Shown: positions 47,475-62,400 of the stretch, piece after piece
How positions within the stretch are numbered: the first letter of the stretch is position 1
Layout: each line of letters begins with the position of its first letter
Position numbers and translations under genes: made by a program
NCBI GenBank assembly: GCA_005281725.1
Contig: SSBO01000012.1
Coordinates: 22,588,819 to 22,652,726 of the forward strand
Direction of reading: 5' to 3'
DNA: 63,908 bases
From: Wuchereria bancrofti
Taxonomy: Eukaryota > Nematoda > Chromadorea > Rhabditida > Onchocercidae
The notes under the pieces: model-generated
The model's database searches: none
Seen by the model: only the letters and a program-made list of their open reading frames with translations
Told to the model about the DNA's origin: nothing

Positions 47475-50400
47475 CACTTTGTTTTAGCAAAAAAAAATAT
47501 TTTTAATTCTCATAGAAAATTATCAAAAATTACAATTTTTAAATTTATTTATTATTATTAATTAACATAATAACTTACATTCAGTTTTTTTTTCTGAAAT
47601 TTAACAAAATTTGTAATTTTTTTTTTTTTTTAGAATGAATGAGAGCAAAAAAGGAAGGAAAACAGTGAAAAAAAAAAAAATTTATGAAATAAAAAATATA
47701 TAAATGAGAGAATTAGTTTTCATTTAATTTTATTTTAAGTTTCATTTGGTTTTTTTTTTTTTTTTNNTTTTAATTTTATTGTTGTATTTGAAAAAGAAAA
47801 GAAAAAAAAAAGTGTGCGTAAATATTTATTGCTAAAATTTGAAAATATTATTTCTTAAATAAACATTTCACAATGAATCTATTTTCTTTTTCAGATTTTC
47901 AATTGAAATTTCAAACAATTTTGTCAGTAATTTTTTTTCCCTATGAAAAATAGCAAAATAATTTCACAATATATAATTCTTAGATGGAATACTTTTTTTT
48001 TTTCTTAAATTCAATTGTAAAATTAAAAAAAAAAAAAGATTATTAATATACTAAAATCATTTATAGTTTAAATGAATTCAAAATTTTTTAAAAAAAGTAA
48101 AATATTAAATGATAAATTAAATTTTATTTTTTGAATTAATACAATCAAAAATATTATCAATGAAATGCTTGTATAACAAATTAATATTTTTCCAATTTGT
48201 AATTTTTTTATTCTTACTAAATGAAAATTAGTAATTTAAAAAACAAAAAATAAACAATTTTTTTTTTTTTTTAGTTAGAAATATTTAATTAATTTTAATA
48301 AAATTTTTACACGTGAAATTTACAGAGTCAAGCGATGCGTGTTGTACGAACAATTGGACAAGCATTTGAGGTATGCCATAAGGTAGCACAGGAGCAAATG
48401 CAAGAAAAGTATCATGAAGATTCAGAAAGTAGTTCTAATATGAGGGTTAAAAGTAAGTTTAAACTTTTTATTTTTGTTTTTAATTTTTCAAAAAAAAATT
48501 TTTTTTCAAATTGATTAATTAAACTTTTTTTTTTTATTGATTAAATGTTATAAATTGCAAATAACAATAGAGAAAAAAAAAAGTTTTTTTGATCAATAAA
48601 GAAAATTTACAGTTATATTTGAGCATGAATTAATCATTTAATCAAAGATTGATTTCAAATTTTTTTTTTGATTTTCATTTAACATTTAATTTAATTTCTA
48701 TTATTGAATAAATTGAATTACTGTATTGCATGGCTAATAACACTAATAAGTTAAAATTTCATTTTGCATCATTACTGTTTTCCCCTTTTTTTTTCTTATC
48801 ATTTATCAATTTATCAAGCTTATCACGATCAAATGCGAAAGAAAAGCGAAAATTTTGTTTTCATTTTAAAAATTATAACAGTTAACACTTTTTTATTGTT
48901 TAAAATTGAATATTAAACTACAGTATTACTTGTTCATTGCATCAGAAACAAATTTTTCGCAGTTTTTTTTATACTTAAAAAGTATGATGAAATTATATAT
49001 GCTATTATAAACAAATAAATAAATAAACAAATAAATAAATTCAATCGATTGAATCAGTAAACACAATTCTTTTTAAAAAAAAGTTATGTTTACTAATTAA
49101 TCATAATGTAAATTAATTAGTCTAGTTAATGAATTGAATTGATGCTATAAATTCTCTTGCTATATCTGCGATAAAATAAATAAATAAATAAAAAATAAAT
49201 AAAAAGTTTTCAAAAATCGTACTCATTAATTAATCGTCGTATGAATTAATTACTTTAGTAAATTAAACTAGTACTATAATTTTTACTTAAATATTAGAAA
49301 CAATAATTAATTAAGCATCTGCTTTGTCTCTTTCTCTCTCTCTCTCTCCCTATCTATCTATCTATCTATCTATCTTTTTTTTGCTCAGTTTTTTTTATTT
49401 TACTACAACTGAATTTGTGTAATCATAAAATTTTAAATTGTTTTAAATTTTTAACGTACACACAATTCATCCATCAATTATTTTTCATTTATTTTAAAAA
49501 CTATCAAACGAAACGCATTAGTCTTTTTCGCACATTATTGCGACAATGAAACTTTTCTATGCTAAAATTTCCGCCTATTTATTTGTTTACTTTACTACTT
49601 CTCAATTTTTGCAACGCAATTTTTACGTTTTCTTTTTTTTTTTTTTTTTTTTCAAATGTTTATCAATTATCAAATCCTAAATGATAACGTTTTTATTTCA
49701 TTATTATCAAATCTTAAATAATATTATTTAATTTCACTGTTATCAAATCTTAAATGGCAATATTTAATTTAATCATCAAAATTTAAATAGTATTATTTAA
49801 TTAATTTTATTGTTAACAAATCTTAAATGAGAATATTTAATTTAATCATCAAAATTTAAATAATATTATTTAATTAATTTTATTGTTAACAAATCTTAAA
49901 TGGTTGTATTTAATTTTATTGTTATCAAATCTTAAATGATAATATTTAATTTAATCATCAAAATTTAAATAGTATTATTTAATTAATTTTATTGTTAACA
50001 AATCTTAAATGGGAATATTTAATTTAATCATCAAAATTTAAATAATATTATTTAATTAATTTTATTGTTAACAAATCTTAAATGGTATTATTTAATTTTA
50101 TTGTTAACAAATCTTAAATGGTAGTATTTAATTTTATTGTTATCAAATCTTAAATGATAATATTTAATTTAATCATCAAAATTTAAATAGTATTATTTAA
50201 TTAATTTTATTGTTAACAAATCTTAAATGGGAATATTTAATTTAATCATCAAAATTTAAATAATATTATTTAATTAATTTTATTGTTAACAAATCTTAAA
50301 TGGTATTATTTAATTTTATTGTTAACAAATATTAAATGGTAGTATTTAATTTTATTGTTATCAAATCTTAAATGATAATATTTAATTTAATCATCAAAAT

Positions 50401-53400
50401 TTAAACAGTATTATTTAATTAATTTTATTGTTAACAAATCTTAAATGGTATTATTTAATTTTATTGTTAACAAATATTAAATGGTAGTATTTAATTTTAT
50501 TGTTATCAAATCTTAAATGATAATATTTAATTTAATCATCAAAATTTAAATAATATTATTTAATTAATTTTATTGTTAACAAATCTTAAATAGTAATATT
50601 TAATTTTATTATTGTCAAATCCTAAATGGAAAAAAATATTTGATGTAATCCATTTTCTTTTTTTTCTCCTTCAAATATTTCAATTATAATTATTAATGTT
50701 TTTTATGAATCTTTAATGAAAGATAATTTATAATAGTTCGATTAATTAGAGTATTTAAAGTATTTGAAAAATTGATTATTATTGTTGAATAAAAGTTTAC
50801 GAAAATAATTTTTTTTTTCTCTCATATAAAAATATGAGCAAACTTTTGAATTTCAACAATTAATCCTTGTGAGCAGTGAAATAATTGAATTCTTCTGCTT
50901 AAATAATAAATAAAAACTATTAAGTAAATGAAAAAAAAAAAAATTAAATAATAAATTGATTAAAGTTATCAAAGATTAAGGAAGGAAAGAATTCATTGTT
51001 TTAACAATGAAATTATCTAGCAAAAAAAAAAAAAAATGAATTAAATGGATGAATTATTCTTTCATACAATTATAGATTGTATAGTAATATATAAATTATT
51101 CAGTATTAAATTCAAATAAAAATTAAAAAAAAATAAATAAATCAATAAATAAAAATTGATTTAAATAAATAAAAATTGATTTATTTCTGCTAATTTTCAA
51201 TTTTATATTCTGTAAATTTTTTCCTTTGTTTTTTAGTAAATTAATTCAAATATTGTTTGATTGTTTGAAATTTACGTCATCTATTAAAATTGTAATAACA
51301 ATATTTTTTTTTTTAAACTTTAAAAAAAGTAGCAATTAAGCATTTTCATATGCGACATATGCGCATTTTTTTGTTGATTTTTTCTTTCTTTCTTTTTCCT
51401 ACTTTACTTTTAACAAAATAATCAATCATTTTTTACTATTCTGATGATGACGTAACACATCAAATCATTCTTATCAAATTTCAACATTTATACATCCTTT
51501 TTCCTCTATTCAACAAAAATTTCATTTATTGTTGTCAGTTTTAAAAGAAAGGATCATTTTACAAGAACGAAAAGTACTACTTCTTAATAATTTGTAAAAT
51601 TTTGCAAACGTATATACGTTTCATCCCTTTTTTTTTTTTTTTTTTAAATCTTTCATATTCTATTCATCTGTTATTATTATTATCATCAAACTGTTACTGA
51701 TATTAAATTCAATCAACAAATTTTCTTCTTCCTTATCAATATCGATTACAAAAAAGTGAAAAAGAAAAAGACGGAATGCTTTATATGTTTATTTCAGTAT
51801 GATTATTTCATATTTCTTTTTTACTTTTTTTTTATTATACTATCATTTTATTTTCTTTTTTTTTTTATTGATAAGATAAAAATATTTTTTCTTATCTAAA
51901 TGATATATTTTTGTAAATACAGAAATAAACATGTCAAATAATTTATTACACTAATGTCATTTTAATTCTTTATCAAAAAAAAAACAAAAAAAATCTCAGT
52001 AATATTTTTTAATCTTTTTTTTTTTTTCAATTTTAAATTATTCGATAGGATAAAATAAGGATTAAAAAAAATCTCAGTAATATTTTTTAATCTTTTTTTT
52101 TTCAATTTTAAATTATTCGATAGGATAAAACAAGGATTTTTTTGCTAAATTAAATTCATCGAAAATTTGTTCCATAAAAAAATAAGAAATGAAAAATAAA
52201 ATAAAATTTAGTTAACTTTAAAATAATCTCATAATACAGAAATCTGGCTCCTCTAAAAAACAGAAAGATTGGAGCGATCAGCTTCATCTGCAGCATTCTC
52301 ATAAAAAGTTGAATTTATTTTCAACTAGGAATGTCAGAGATGATACATTTCCACGAACAAAGCGCAAATGTCGCAGATTTTTTTCTATCGAACATAAAAG
52401 GGATAATTTAGCTGCTTCTGGTAAGTGAAAAACGAAACAAACAAAGTCTAAAAATTTTTTTAAAACTTTAATACAAAATTTATTTATTCTCCTACTACTA
52501 ATAATTATTATCATATTTATCAAATAATGATAAATTACAATAATGTAAAAATTCTCTAATAGTAAACAATAATCATAATTTTAGGAGAGAGAGAGGGAGA
52601 GAGAAAGAGAGAAAAAGAATGTGAAAATTTGCATAATACATATATTTTCTAAACAAACGAACAAGAATTTTAATTTCATTCATTATTAAAATTTTTACTG
52701 AAAATAGAAATGAATATATTAAATATATTTTAATTCAAATTTTTAATCCATTTAGAATGAAAAAATATATTTGATAATAGTGCATTTGAACTTAACATTT
52801 GTTTCATTTCTTTTTTTCACACTTTCACTAAATTTTCATTTTTTTTTTTTTCATATAATTTATCGTTTCCTTTTAGCATGCTTTATTTTAATTTTAAATA
52901 ATTTTGAAATACATAAAAATAACAAAGCTTTTTTTACTCTTTTTTTTTTTATTAATTCCTTTGCAAATATTTGATTTTAATTCTATTCAGCTTATGGTAT
53001 AAATAATTTTTTCAATAATTTCCAAAAGTTTATCTTTACATGTCGAATGACTTTTTTAAAGCAATTCAAAATAATGTATCAATGTTAAATTTTTTAATTA
53101 AGGATTAATATATAATAAATTAATTGACTTATTATTATTTTAAATTTCTTCAATTTATTGAATATTAACTTTATAGTTAATTTATTGAATAATTTCGTTG
53201 TTGTTTTTTCTCAAAATTTAGTAAAAATTAGCAGATTTAGCATATTTTCTAAGTGAATTAAAAAGAAAATTTAACCATAANAATTTTAATTTCATTCATT
53301 ATTAAAATTTTTACTGAAAATAGAAATGAATATATTAAATATATTTTAATTCAAATTTTTAATCCATTTAGAATGAAAAAATATATTTGATAATAGTGCA

Positions 53401-56400
53401 TTTGAACTTAACATTTGTTTCATTTCTTTTTTTCACACTTTCACTAAATTTTCATTTTTTTTTTTTTCATATAATTTATCGTTTCGTTTTAGCATGCTTT
53501 ATTTTAATTTTAAATAATTTTGAAATACATAAAAATAACAAAGCTTTTTTTACTCTTTTTTTTTTTATTAATTCCTTTGCAAATATTTGATTTTAATTCT
53601 ATTCAGCTTATGGTATAAATAATTTTTTCAATAATTTCCAAAAGTTTATCTTTACATGTCGAATGACTTTTTTAAAGCAATTCAAAATAATGTATTAATG
53701 TTAAATTTTTTAATTAAAAAATAATATATAATGAATTAATTGAGTTATTATTATTTTAAATTTCTTTAGTTTATTGATTGTTAACTTTATAGTTAATTTA
53801 TTGAATAATTTCATCGTCTTTTTTCGCAAAATTTAGAAAAATTAGCAGATTTAGCATATTTTCTAAGTGAATTAAAAAGGAAATTTAACCATAAGTTTTA
53901 TTTTTAAAAAAAAAAAAAACCATAAATGTTTTAAGCATTTTAAGCAATATAATAATAAACTTTTTTTTTTTATGAAAAATAATTCGTAGCAAAATAAAAG
54001 AAAAATTCATTCATTGAAATATAATTTTTTTGTTCTCAAATAAAATGTATTATTATTAATTTTTTTTTTTTTTTTTAAATGACAATATTAATAAATTAAA
54101 ATTGTATCAAATTATAGATTCACTCACAAGTACTGAAGGTGATCATATTGAAATAGAGGAAAAGTTAGCAAAAGTAAGTGAAGCATCACGTAGTCCGTCA
54201 CCAACGGATGATCCACCACCGCTTACAACGTCTGGCACACCTGTCTACCTGCAAAAACATCATTCCATAGTATTTATTATTGTTTATCATTATTATTATT
54301 ATTTACTATTTATTATTATTATTGTTATAAATGTGAGGCATTGATAAATTGATTGTTATTATTATATTTATTTATTTACTATCTATTATTATTGCTAAGT
54401 AAAATGTTACAAATAACGAAATTTTTGATTATTAAACTTATCATTGATAAGTTAAATGTTATAAAGAAAAGAAAGAAGTAATTGATAAGTTAAATGTTAT
54501 AAATAAAAGAATTTCTGATTATTAAACTTATTATTGATAAGTTAACTGTTATAAAAAGAAGCAATTGATAAGTTAAATGTTATAAATAAAGAAATTTTTG
54601 ATTATTAAACTTATTATTGATAAGTTAACTGTTATAAAAAGAAGTAATTGATAACTTAAATGTTATAAATAAAGAAATTTTTGATTATTGAACTTATTAT
54701 TGATAAGTTAACTGTTATAAAAAGAAGCAATTGATAAGTTAAATGTTATAAATAAATATTATAAATAAAGAAATTTTTGATTATTGAATTTATCAGAAAT
54801 GAATAATATATTTAATAATTAATAATAATTATGCAAATAATATATTAAGTAATATTAGTATTTCAGAATATATGAATTTCAGTTTGGGCAACGAAAACCT
54901 TCCGATACAATCTTAAATCCATCAGCTGCTGTAGAAGCAACAGCTTTAGCTACTACTACTGCAGCTAAAGATTGTGCTCAAGCAAGCACTTCCGGTGAGT
55001 CACAAAAATTCTCACCCATTCAAACGAATCCGGTACAGCAATCCGGTTCATCTATCGGAAATAATCCAGCAATTGCTACCAGGTATATAGCTATTTACTA
55101 ATTTAATTCCCTATAATTTGCTGTTTTTTTTTTTTTAAATTTTCAAAATATATTTTTTTTTTAAAATATATTTTTTTTTTTGTTTTTAAAAAAATTTTTA
55201 AAATATATTTTTTTACAAGCAGATTAGTTTGTTAAATTTAAAATGGAAAATATAATATAGCATAGGATAATTTGGCTCTAATAATTTCTTTATGTTTACT
55301 TCTTTTTTTTTTTTTGTATTCCTCAAAATATTCCATTCATTAATTCTTTACATTTGTGCAAAATTAATGAAATAGAATATTTTGAGGAGTAATAGATGAA
55401 ATGAAATTTAAATTTTATTTTATTAAATTATAGTGACACATTACCTTTCGAATTAATTGCTTTACATTTGTTTGTTCTGTTAAATTAATGAAATAGAATA
55501 TTTTAAGGAGTAATAGATGAAATGAAATTTAAATTTTATTTTATTAAATTATAGTGACACATTACTTTTCGTATTAATTGCTTTACATTTGTTTGTTCTG
55601 TTAAATTAATGAAATAGAATATTTTGAGGAGTAATAGATGAAGTGAAATTTAAATTTTATTTTATTAAATTATAGTGACACATTACCTTTCGTGTCCAGC
55701 TCCTCAACTTTACCGCATTCGATGACATGGGGACCACAGATGACCGCTGCTGCTGGTCAATTTCAATCAATGCAAACGCTCGATCAACGTGGTTTGCCGA
55801 CTATGCCTTATTATCCTGTTTGTTCTGTTTCCCCTACTGACTCAAAATTTATTTTTCAACTTTTTAACTTTTTTTTTTTTTTTGAAACTTTTTGCAATTT
55901 TCTTTTTTTTTTTGTGCTTTCTCTCTTTCCCTCTCTCTCTCTCTCTCTCTTTCTCTCTCTTACACTTTATATGATACATTTTCTAAAAAAAAATATATAA
56001 CATTGACAAAAAAAAAATTTTTTTGTTTTGAGCATAATTTCTAGTAAAAAAAAAAAAAAAAACATTATCATAGATTATTTCTTTTTTTTTATTTCCTTTT
56101 CTACATTTCATATTTTATAGAGTGATTAATCAATTAATTAGTTAATTAATTAATTAATTAATTATTTCTGTTTGTTTTTTAATTTTTTAAGATGCCAATG
56201 ATTGGTCCATCAGCATCAATGCCATATGGACTTAGCTCACCATATTTATTATCACCTTATGCAACTTTACCATTACCGGGGAATAATACTTCCCCTTCCT
56301 CTGAACAACAACCCTCTAAAACAAATTCGAACATTCCTGGAAGTCCTCTTGAAGGACAACATGATCTCACCACCTATCAGCTTAGTTTATCATTAGATCA

Positions 56401-59400
56401 GGTATATTTTATAAGGTGATTTTTCTTTTTTTTTTCAATTAACAAATTATTCCAACATTAAAAAAAAAATTGAAATATAATAATTAATTTTTTAAATCCT
56501 AAATTATTATATTTATTTGAAATTAGATCCTTCTTTTTTTTGCATAGTTGAGAAAAGATTTGATTAAAAGTAATATTCTTAAAAAAAAAGTGATAAATTA
56601 ATAATTAAAAGTAATAAATTAATATTCGAGCAATATCATTTATTCATTTTATTATTTTCATAGGCATTTCTTTTCTTTTTTTTTTCAATATATATATTTG
56701 TAATATTTTAGATTATTTTGTTACAAATAAATTATTATTATATGAAAAAAAAAAATTATATGAATAGTTTTTATTTTATATCCAAAATTATTCATAGATA
56801 AAATTTTATAGTATAATCAACATTTGATACGTTCACAATTGGATCAAGCACAACAAACTGCACAGGTAGCAAGCTGTCAGGTGCAATTATTAAGAGATCA
56901 GTTGACAAGTGAGACAACTGCTCGAATAGAAGCACAAGTTTGTCTTATATTTATTTTTTGATCAAAAAAAAAAACCAGAAATGATTTAAGAAAAATTTAA
57001 ATCCGTATGATTTGTTTTGATTTTATTGATCTGAATAAAATTTATCTGTCAGTTTAAAGTGATTTTCTTTTTTTTTTTATTATTTAATAATAATAGAGTT
57101 TTTTCTTTTTTTTTTTTTAAATCTAAATTCCATTAGTATTTTATTGAATTAAATCTCAAAGTGAAATATTTCTTTTTTTTTTTTTTTCAAAAAAGACTTC
57201 ATTTATTACTTCAATCTTTAAATAATCTCGATATTGATTGATTTCAGGTAAATTAGACAAAAAATTTTTTAATTAACTTGTCATTTTGAATTTGAAACTC
57301 TAGGAAATGAACTTTAGGAAATGCTACATTTCAATTATACATATGCATGATAATTTTATCACTATCACAGTTTTATCAGTCATATCACAGTTTCAATTAC
57401 TACAAAAAAAAAAAAAAATTTGTTTTTTGATAACAAAACTAAACTTTTCCTTATGATTTAACTCTTTAATTTATAAATAACAAACAGTTTATTTTGTTAA
57501 GAAATAATTGAGAAAAGATTTGATTAAAAGTAATATTCTGAGCAATATAATTTATTTATTTTATTATTTTCATAGGCATTTCTTTCTTTCTTTCTTTCTT
57601 TCTTATAGAATAGTACTACTTTTGTGATATATGATATGATATGTTATCATATCACATCTTATCATATCATATCATATTTCAGTCACGAACGCATCAGTTG
57701 TTGAATGCAAATCGTGAATTGTTAGAACAAGTGCAAGCGCTTGTCCTAAGGCTTCAATCATTGGAAACTAGACTTGCCGAAGAAATTCAAGAACAAATCA
57801 CTCAACCAGTAAAAAAAAAAAAAATTTTTTTTTTTTTTGCTTATTTAAAAAAAAAAAGAAAAAGAAGAAAAATGATAAAATTTTTCATTTCTTTTTACTC
57901 TTTTTTTTTTCTCTAGTAATTTCAATTTTTCAATTGTATAAATTGATAAAATTTTTAACTAATTGTAATAATTTTTTTTTTCTATTCAAATTTAATTTTA
58001 TTCAATTCAATTCATTTTTAGTCAACATCAAGGAAATATGCAGAATCTTCAACAATACCAGCTAAAAGTTCAGAAGGAGCAGAACGAGCATCACAGTTAA
58101 CTTCTTCATTTCATGAACAATTTAAAAATGAAGCAAAAGTTCCTGGACCACCACCGATTGATCCATCAAAACCATATCAGGTTTTAATTTTAATCAAATT
58201 TTTAATCTTTAATTAATTAAAAATTTTTTTAATCTGAATTTTTGTTTTTTGTTTTTTTTTCAAAATTTAAAAATTACATTGCTAGCACTTTTTTTTTTTC
58301 AGTTGCAATCATTAGCTGATATACGAGCTGGTTCATTACCACCGCAAAGTGTAGCAGTTCAATCGAAGACGACCAATTTCTCTTCAACAAAAAATACTGC
58401 TCGTACAACGAGTGATTTCGAAGCTCGAACTGAACCAGAAAGTGGAGCCGAGGTATTCTCATTATTTTTAAATTTTTTGAAATTTTTGAAATAAAAAAAA
58501 AAAAAAAACATTAAAGCAGCTAGAATTACAGTTATCAGTTGTAATGATAACAAATTATCATATGTTAGAAATATTCATTCATTGAGTATGGTTTGTCAAT
58601 TTTTTGATTAAAATAACAAAAAAAAAAAAAAACATTAAAGCAGCTAGAATTACAGTTATCAGTTGTAATGATAACAAATTATCATATGTTAGAAATATTC
58701 ATTCATTGAGTATGGTTTGTCAATTTTTTGATTAAAATATTTAACATTTTAGACCATCAAATCTTTTATCAATCATAGATATTATTGATTTATTGATAGT
58801 TATTGATTTATTGATAGTATGTCTTATGCCTTTTCTTTTGTTTTTTTTTTTTTTCAACTTTACCTGAATGAATGTCACAATTGATCATCTATTTGAATGA
58901 GATTGATCTATTCGAATGAATTTCACAATTGATTGATAATTTTCTGTTCCTGAATTCAAATATGCTAGAAGCATAGCCTATCTAATTGTAAAATAATTGA
59001 AATTATTGCTAATAACATTTATTTATTATTTATCATTTACTTATCATTTATTTATCGTTTATTTATCATTTATCAATAAACATTTATTTATTAATCATTT
59101 ATTTATCGTTTATTTATCATTTATTAATAAACATACATTTATTATTTACAGTTATTTATTCATTTGTTTACATTTATTTATCATTTATTAATAAACATAC
59201 ATTTATTATTTATAGTTATTTATTCATTTGTTTACATTTGTTTATCATTTATTAACAAACATACATTTATTATTTATATTTATTTATTCATTTGTTTACA
59301 TTTGTTTATCATTTATTAATAAACATTAATTTATTATTTATCATTTATTTATCATTTATTTATTATTTGATAATTACTCATTTGTTACAGGAAAATATTG

Positions 59401-62400
59401 CAATGGAAATGAAATTTTTGAATAGAAAAATTCATAATAACCAAAATAGTTTTTTATAAAATTTTTTAGGATACGACAGATTACAGTTCTTCGGATCAAT
59501 ATGAAAAAGTAACACTTCCATTAATTCAACAACAAAAATTGGTACCTCTGCCTGAACCACATCTAAATGTATTAATGTCTAATCCGCAGGTAAATAAAAT
59601 TTTAACTGAATTGGTTGCTTCATTAATTTTTTTATTTATAAATTTTATGATAGAATAAAAAGATGAATTACTATATAAAATCATTTTCATGTGAATAAGA
59701 TAGATTATGAGATTGTTTACTTCAGAATTCTAGGTATTCTAATTGTAAACATAGAAATTGATAAATTTCAATTTTTATACAAATAAACTTTTTGTCATAA
59801 ATTTAAGCTTAATTCATTGTTTTTTTTTTTTTTTTTTTGCAGGTTTTACCAAATTTATCATCATTTTTCTCTGCTCAATCATCATCAAACTCCGATAGTT
59901 TTATTTCCAATTATTTAGTTTATCCAGCACGAAATCAAAATTCAGAAATCAACAAAGTTAATAATTATTTCTAAAATAGATGAATTTTATTAACAGTATA
60001 TAAAATTTTCAATTATTTTGTTTATATATCAAAATTCAGAAATCAACAAGGTTAATAATTATTTCTAAAATAGATAAATTTTATTAACAGTATATAAAAT
60101 TTTCAATTATTTTGTTTATATATCAAAATTCAGAAATCAACAAAGTTAATAATTATTTCTAAAATAGATGAATTTTATTAACAGTATATAAAATTTTCAA
60201 TTATTTTGTTTATATATCAAAATTCAGAAATCAATAAGGTTAATAATTATTTCTAAAATAGATAAATTTTATTAACAGTATATAAAATTTTCAATTATTT
60301 TGTTTATATATCAAAATTTTTTGTTTACTTGTTTACAACGAAAGATATGTTATAGTTTATTAATTTTGTAATTAATCATTTTTTTTTTTGTTCTTCTTTT
60401 TAAATTTTATTATAGGATGATGAAGAGCAGCAAAATCCTTCAACAACTTCAAGACGTATAAAAGAACGATCAAAAACAATAAAAGGTGGAGCATTATTTA
60501 AACGAATGTCATTTAATCCAAAACTTTGGGAAACAAAACGTGGAAAAGATACGGAATTAACAAGTAATACAACAATGGAAAGTATCGATGAAAGTCAACA
60601 AACTATGACAAAAAAATCATATGAGTTTGGTTTTAATCAATTATTTTGAAATTGTTTTAATTATTGAAATAAATTTGTTGCATTAAATATAACAAAGTGA
60701 AATATTACAATGATGATGTATCGTTTAATTACAAAAAAAAAAAATTAATTGGTTTGTTTATTTTAAACTAAATAAACTAATACTATAAAAAAAAAAACAA
60801 AAAAATTAATATTTTATTGCAATATTTTTTTAATTACAAAAAAAATTAATTGGTTTGTTTATTTAAACTAAATAAACTAATACTGTAAGAAAAAAAACAA
60901 GAAATTAATATTATTAATAAAACAAGAAAAGAAAAAAAAAAACTAATACTATAAAAAAAAACAAAAAATTAATATTTTATTGCAATATTTTTTAACTGCA
61001 AAAAAAATTAATTAGTTTGTTTATTTAAACTAAATAAATTAGTACTATAAAAAAACTAATATTATTAATAAAACAAGAAAAGAAAAGAAGAAAAAAACTA
61101 ATTCTATTAATTCATCTAATAATAACAGTGAAATTAATGTATCTTTTTAATTACAAAAAAAAAAAAATTATTTAGTTTGTTTATTTAAACTAAATAAACT
61201 AATACTATAAAAAAAAACGAAAAATTAATATTATTAATAAAACATGAAAAGAAAAAAAAACTAATACTTATTAATTCATTCTTCTAATAATTTCTTAATT
61301 CTTGCATGAATAATTATTGATTATAATCATAATAATAAACTATCATATCTATCAAATAATAAAAATTATTCATTTAAAATAACAAATAACATTTAATCAA
61401 AAAAAAAAAAAAATTTATTTCAGTAAACAAAAAGGAATATCAAAAGAAGATAGTGTTGATATTAAGAGGAAAAGATCTGATCGTTTACAAACAACAAATT
61501 CAATGGAACCAGGAACATCATTTACAGATGAACGATATAAGGAACTATCCAATACGTATGTTTTTTTTTTATTATTATTATTTATAATTATTTTCCTGGT
61601 AGTTTTATAAGTTTTTTTTTTTTTCTATAACTTTGTTATTTATATTATTAAAAGAAAAAAAAAAGATCTTTTAAGAATTATTTTTAAGATAGACAAAAAC
61701 ATTGTTTGTTTGTTTGTTTTCTTGTGTTTTATTTTCCTTGTATTTTTTTTTTTTTTGTTTGTTTTCTTGTTTTTTTATTTTAGTCAAAAAAATGAAAATT
61801 GTGGTAAATAAATTTAGAGGAGAAATGGAAATACAAATTAAAATAAATCCATCAAAGCGACGATCGTTGTTTTCCAATGATTTTAAAAATTATTTTATAA
61901 TAAAAATTAATTTTAAAATACACAAAAAACTATTTCATAACTTTTTGTTTGTTTGTTTGTTTTCTTGTTTTTTATTTTAGTTAAAAAGAAGTGAAAAATA
62001 TGATAAACAAATTTAGAGGAGAAATGGAAATACAAATTAAAATAAATCCATCAAAGCGACGATCGTTGTTTTCCAATGATTTTAAAAATTATTTTATAAT
62101 AAAAATTAATTTTAAAATACACAAAAAACTATTTTATAAATTTTTGTTTGTTTGTTTGTTTTCTTGTTTTTTATTAAAAAAGAAAAAGTGAAAAATATGA
62201 TAAACAAATTTAGAGGAGAAATGGAAATACAAATTAAAATGAATCCATCAAAGCGACGATCACTGTTTTCCAACGAATCAGTACAGTTGGAACCTGCTTC
62301 ATCGCATTTAGCAACAGCTATGTATCCACCAAGACGAACGGATTTATTAATTTCAAGCAAAGCACAATTACATAATGTAATTAATTAATTAATTAATTAA

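Noticed and set aside
52771..53590. Two near-identical 67-codon frames
   Set aside because: They are the same intronic DNA present twice because of the duplication joined at the N; Phe/Leu-rich and without splice sites.
61671..62360. Minus-strand frames over the exon 19 array
   Set aside because: They are antisense shadows of dyc-1 exon 19 and its copies.
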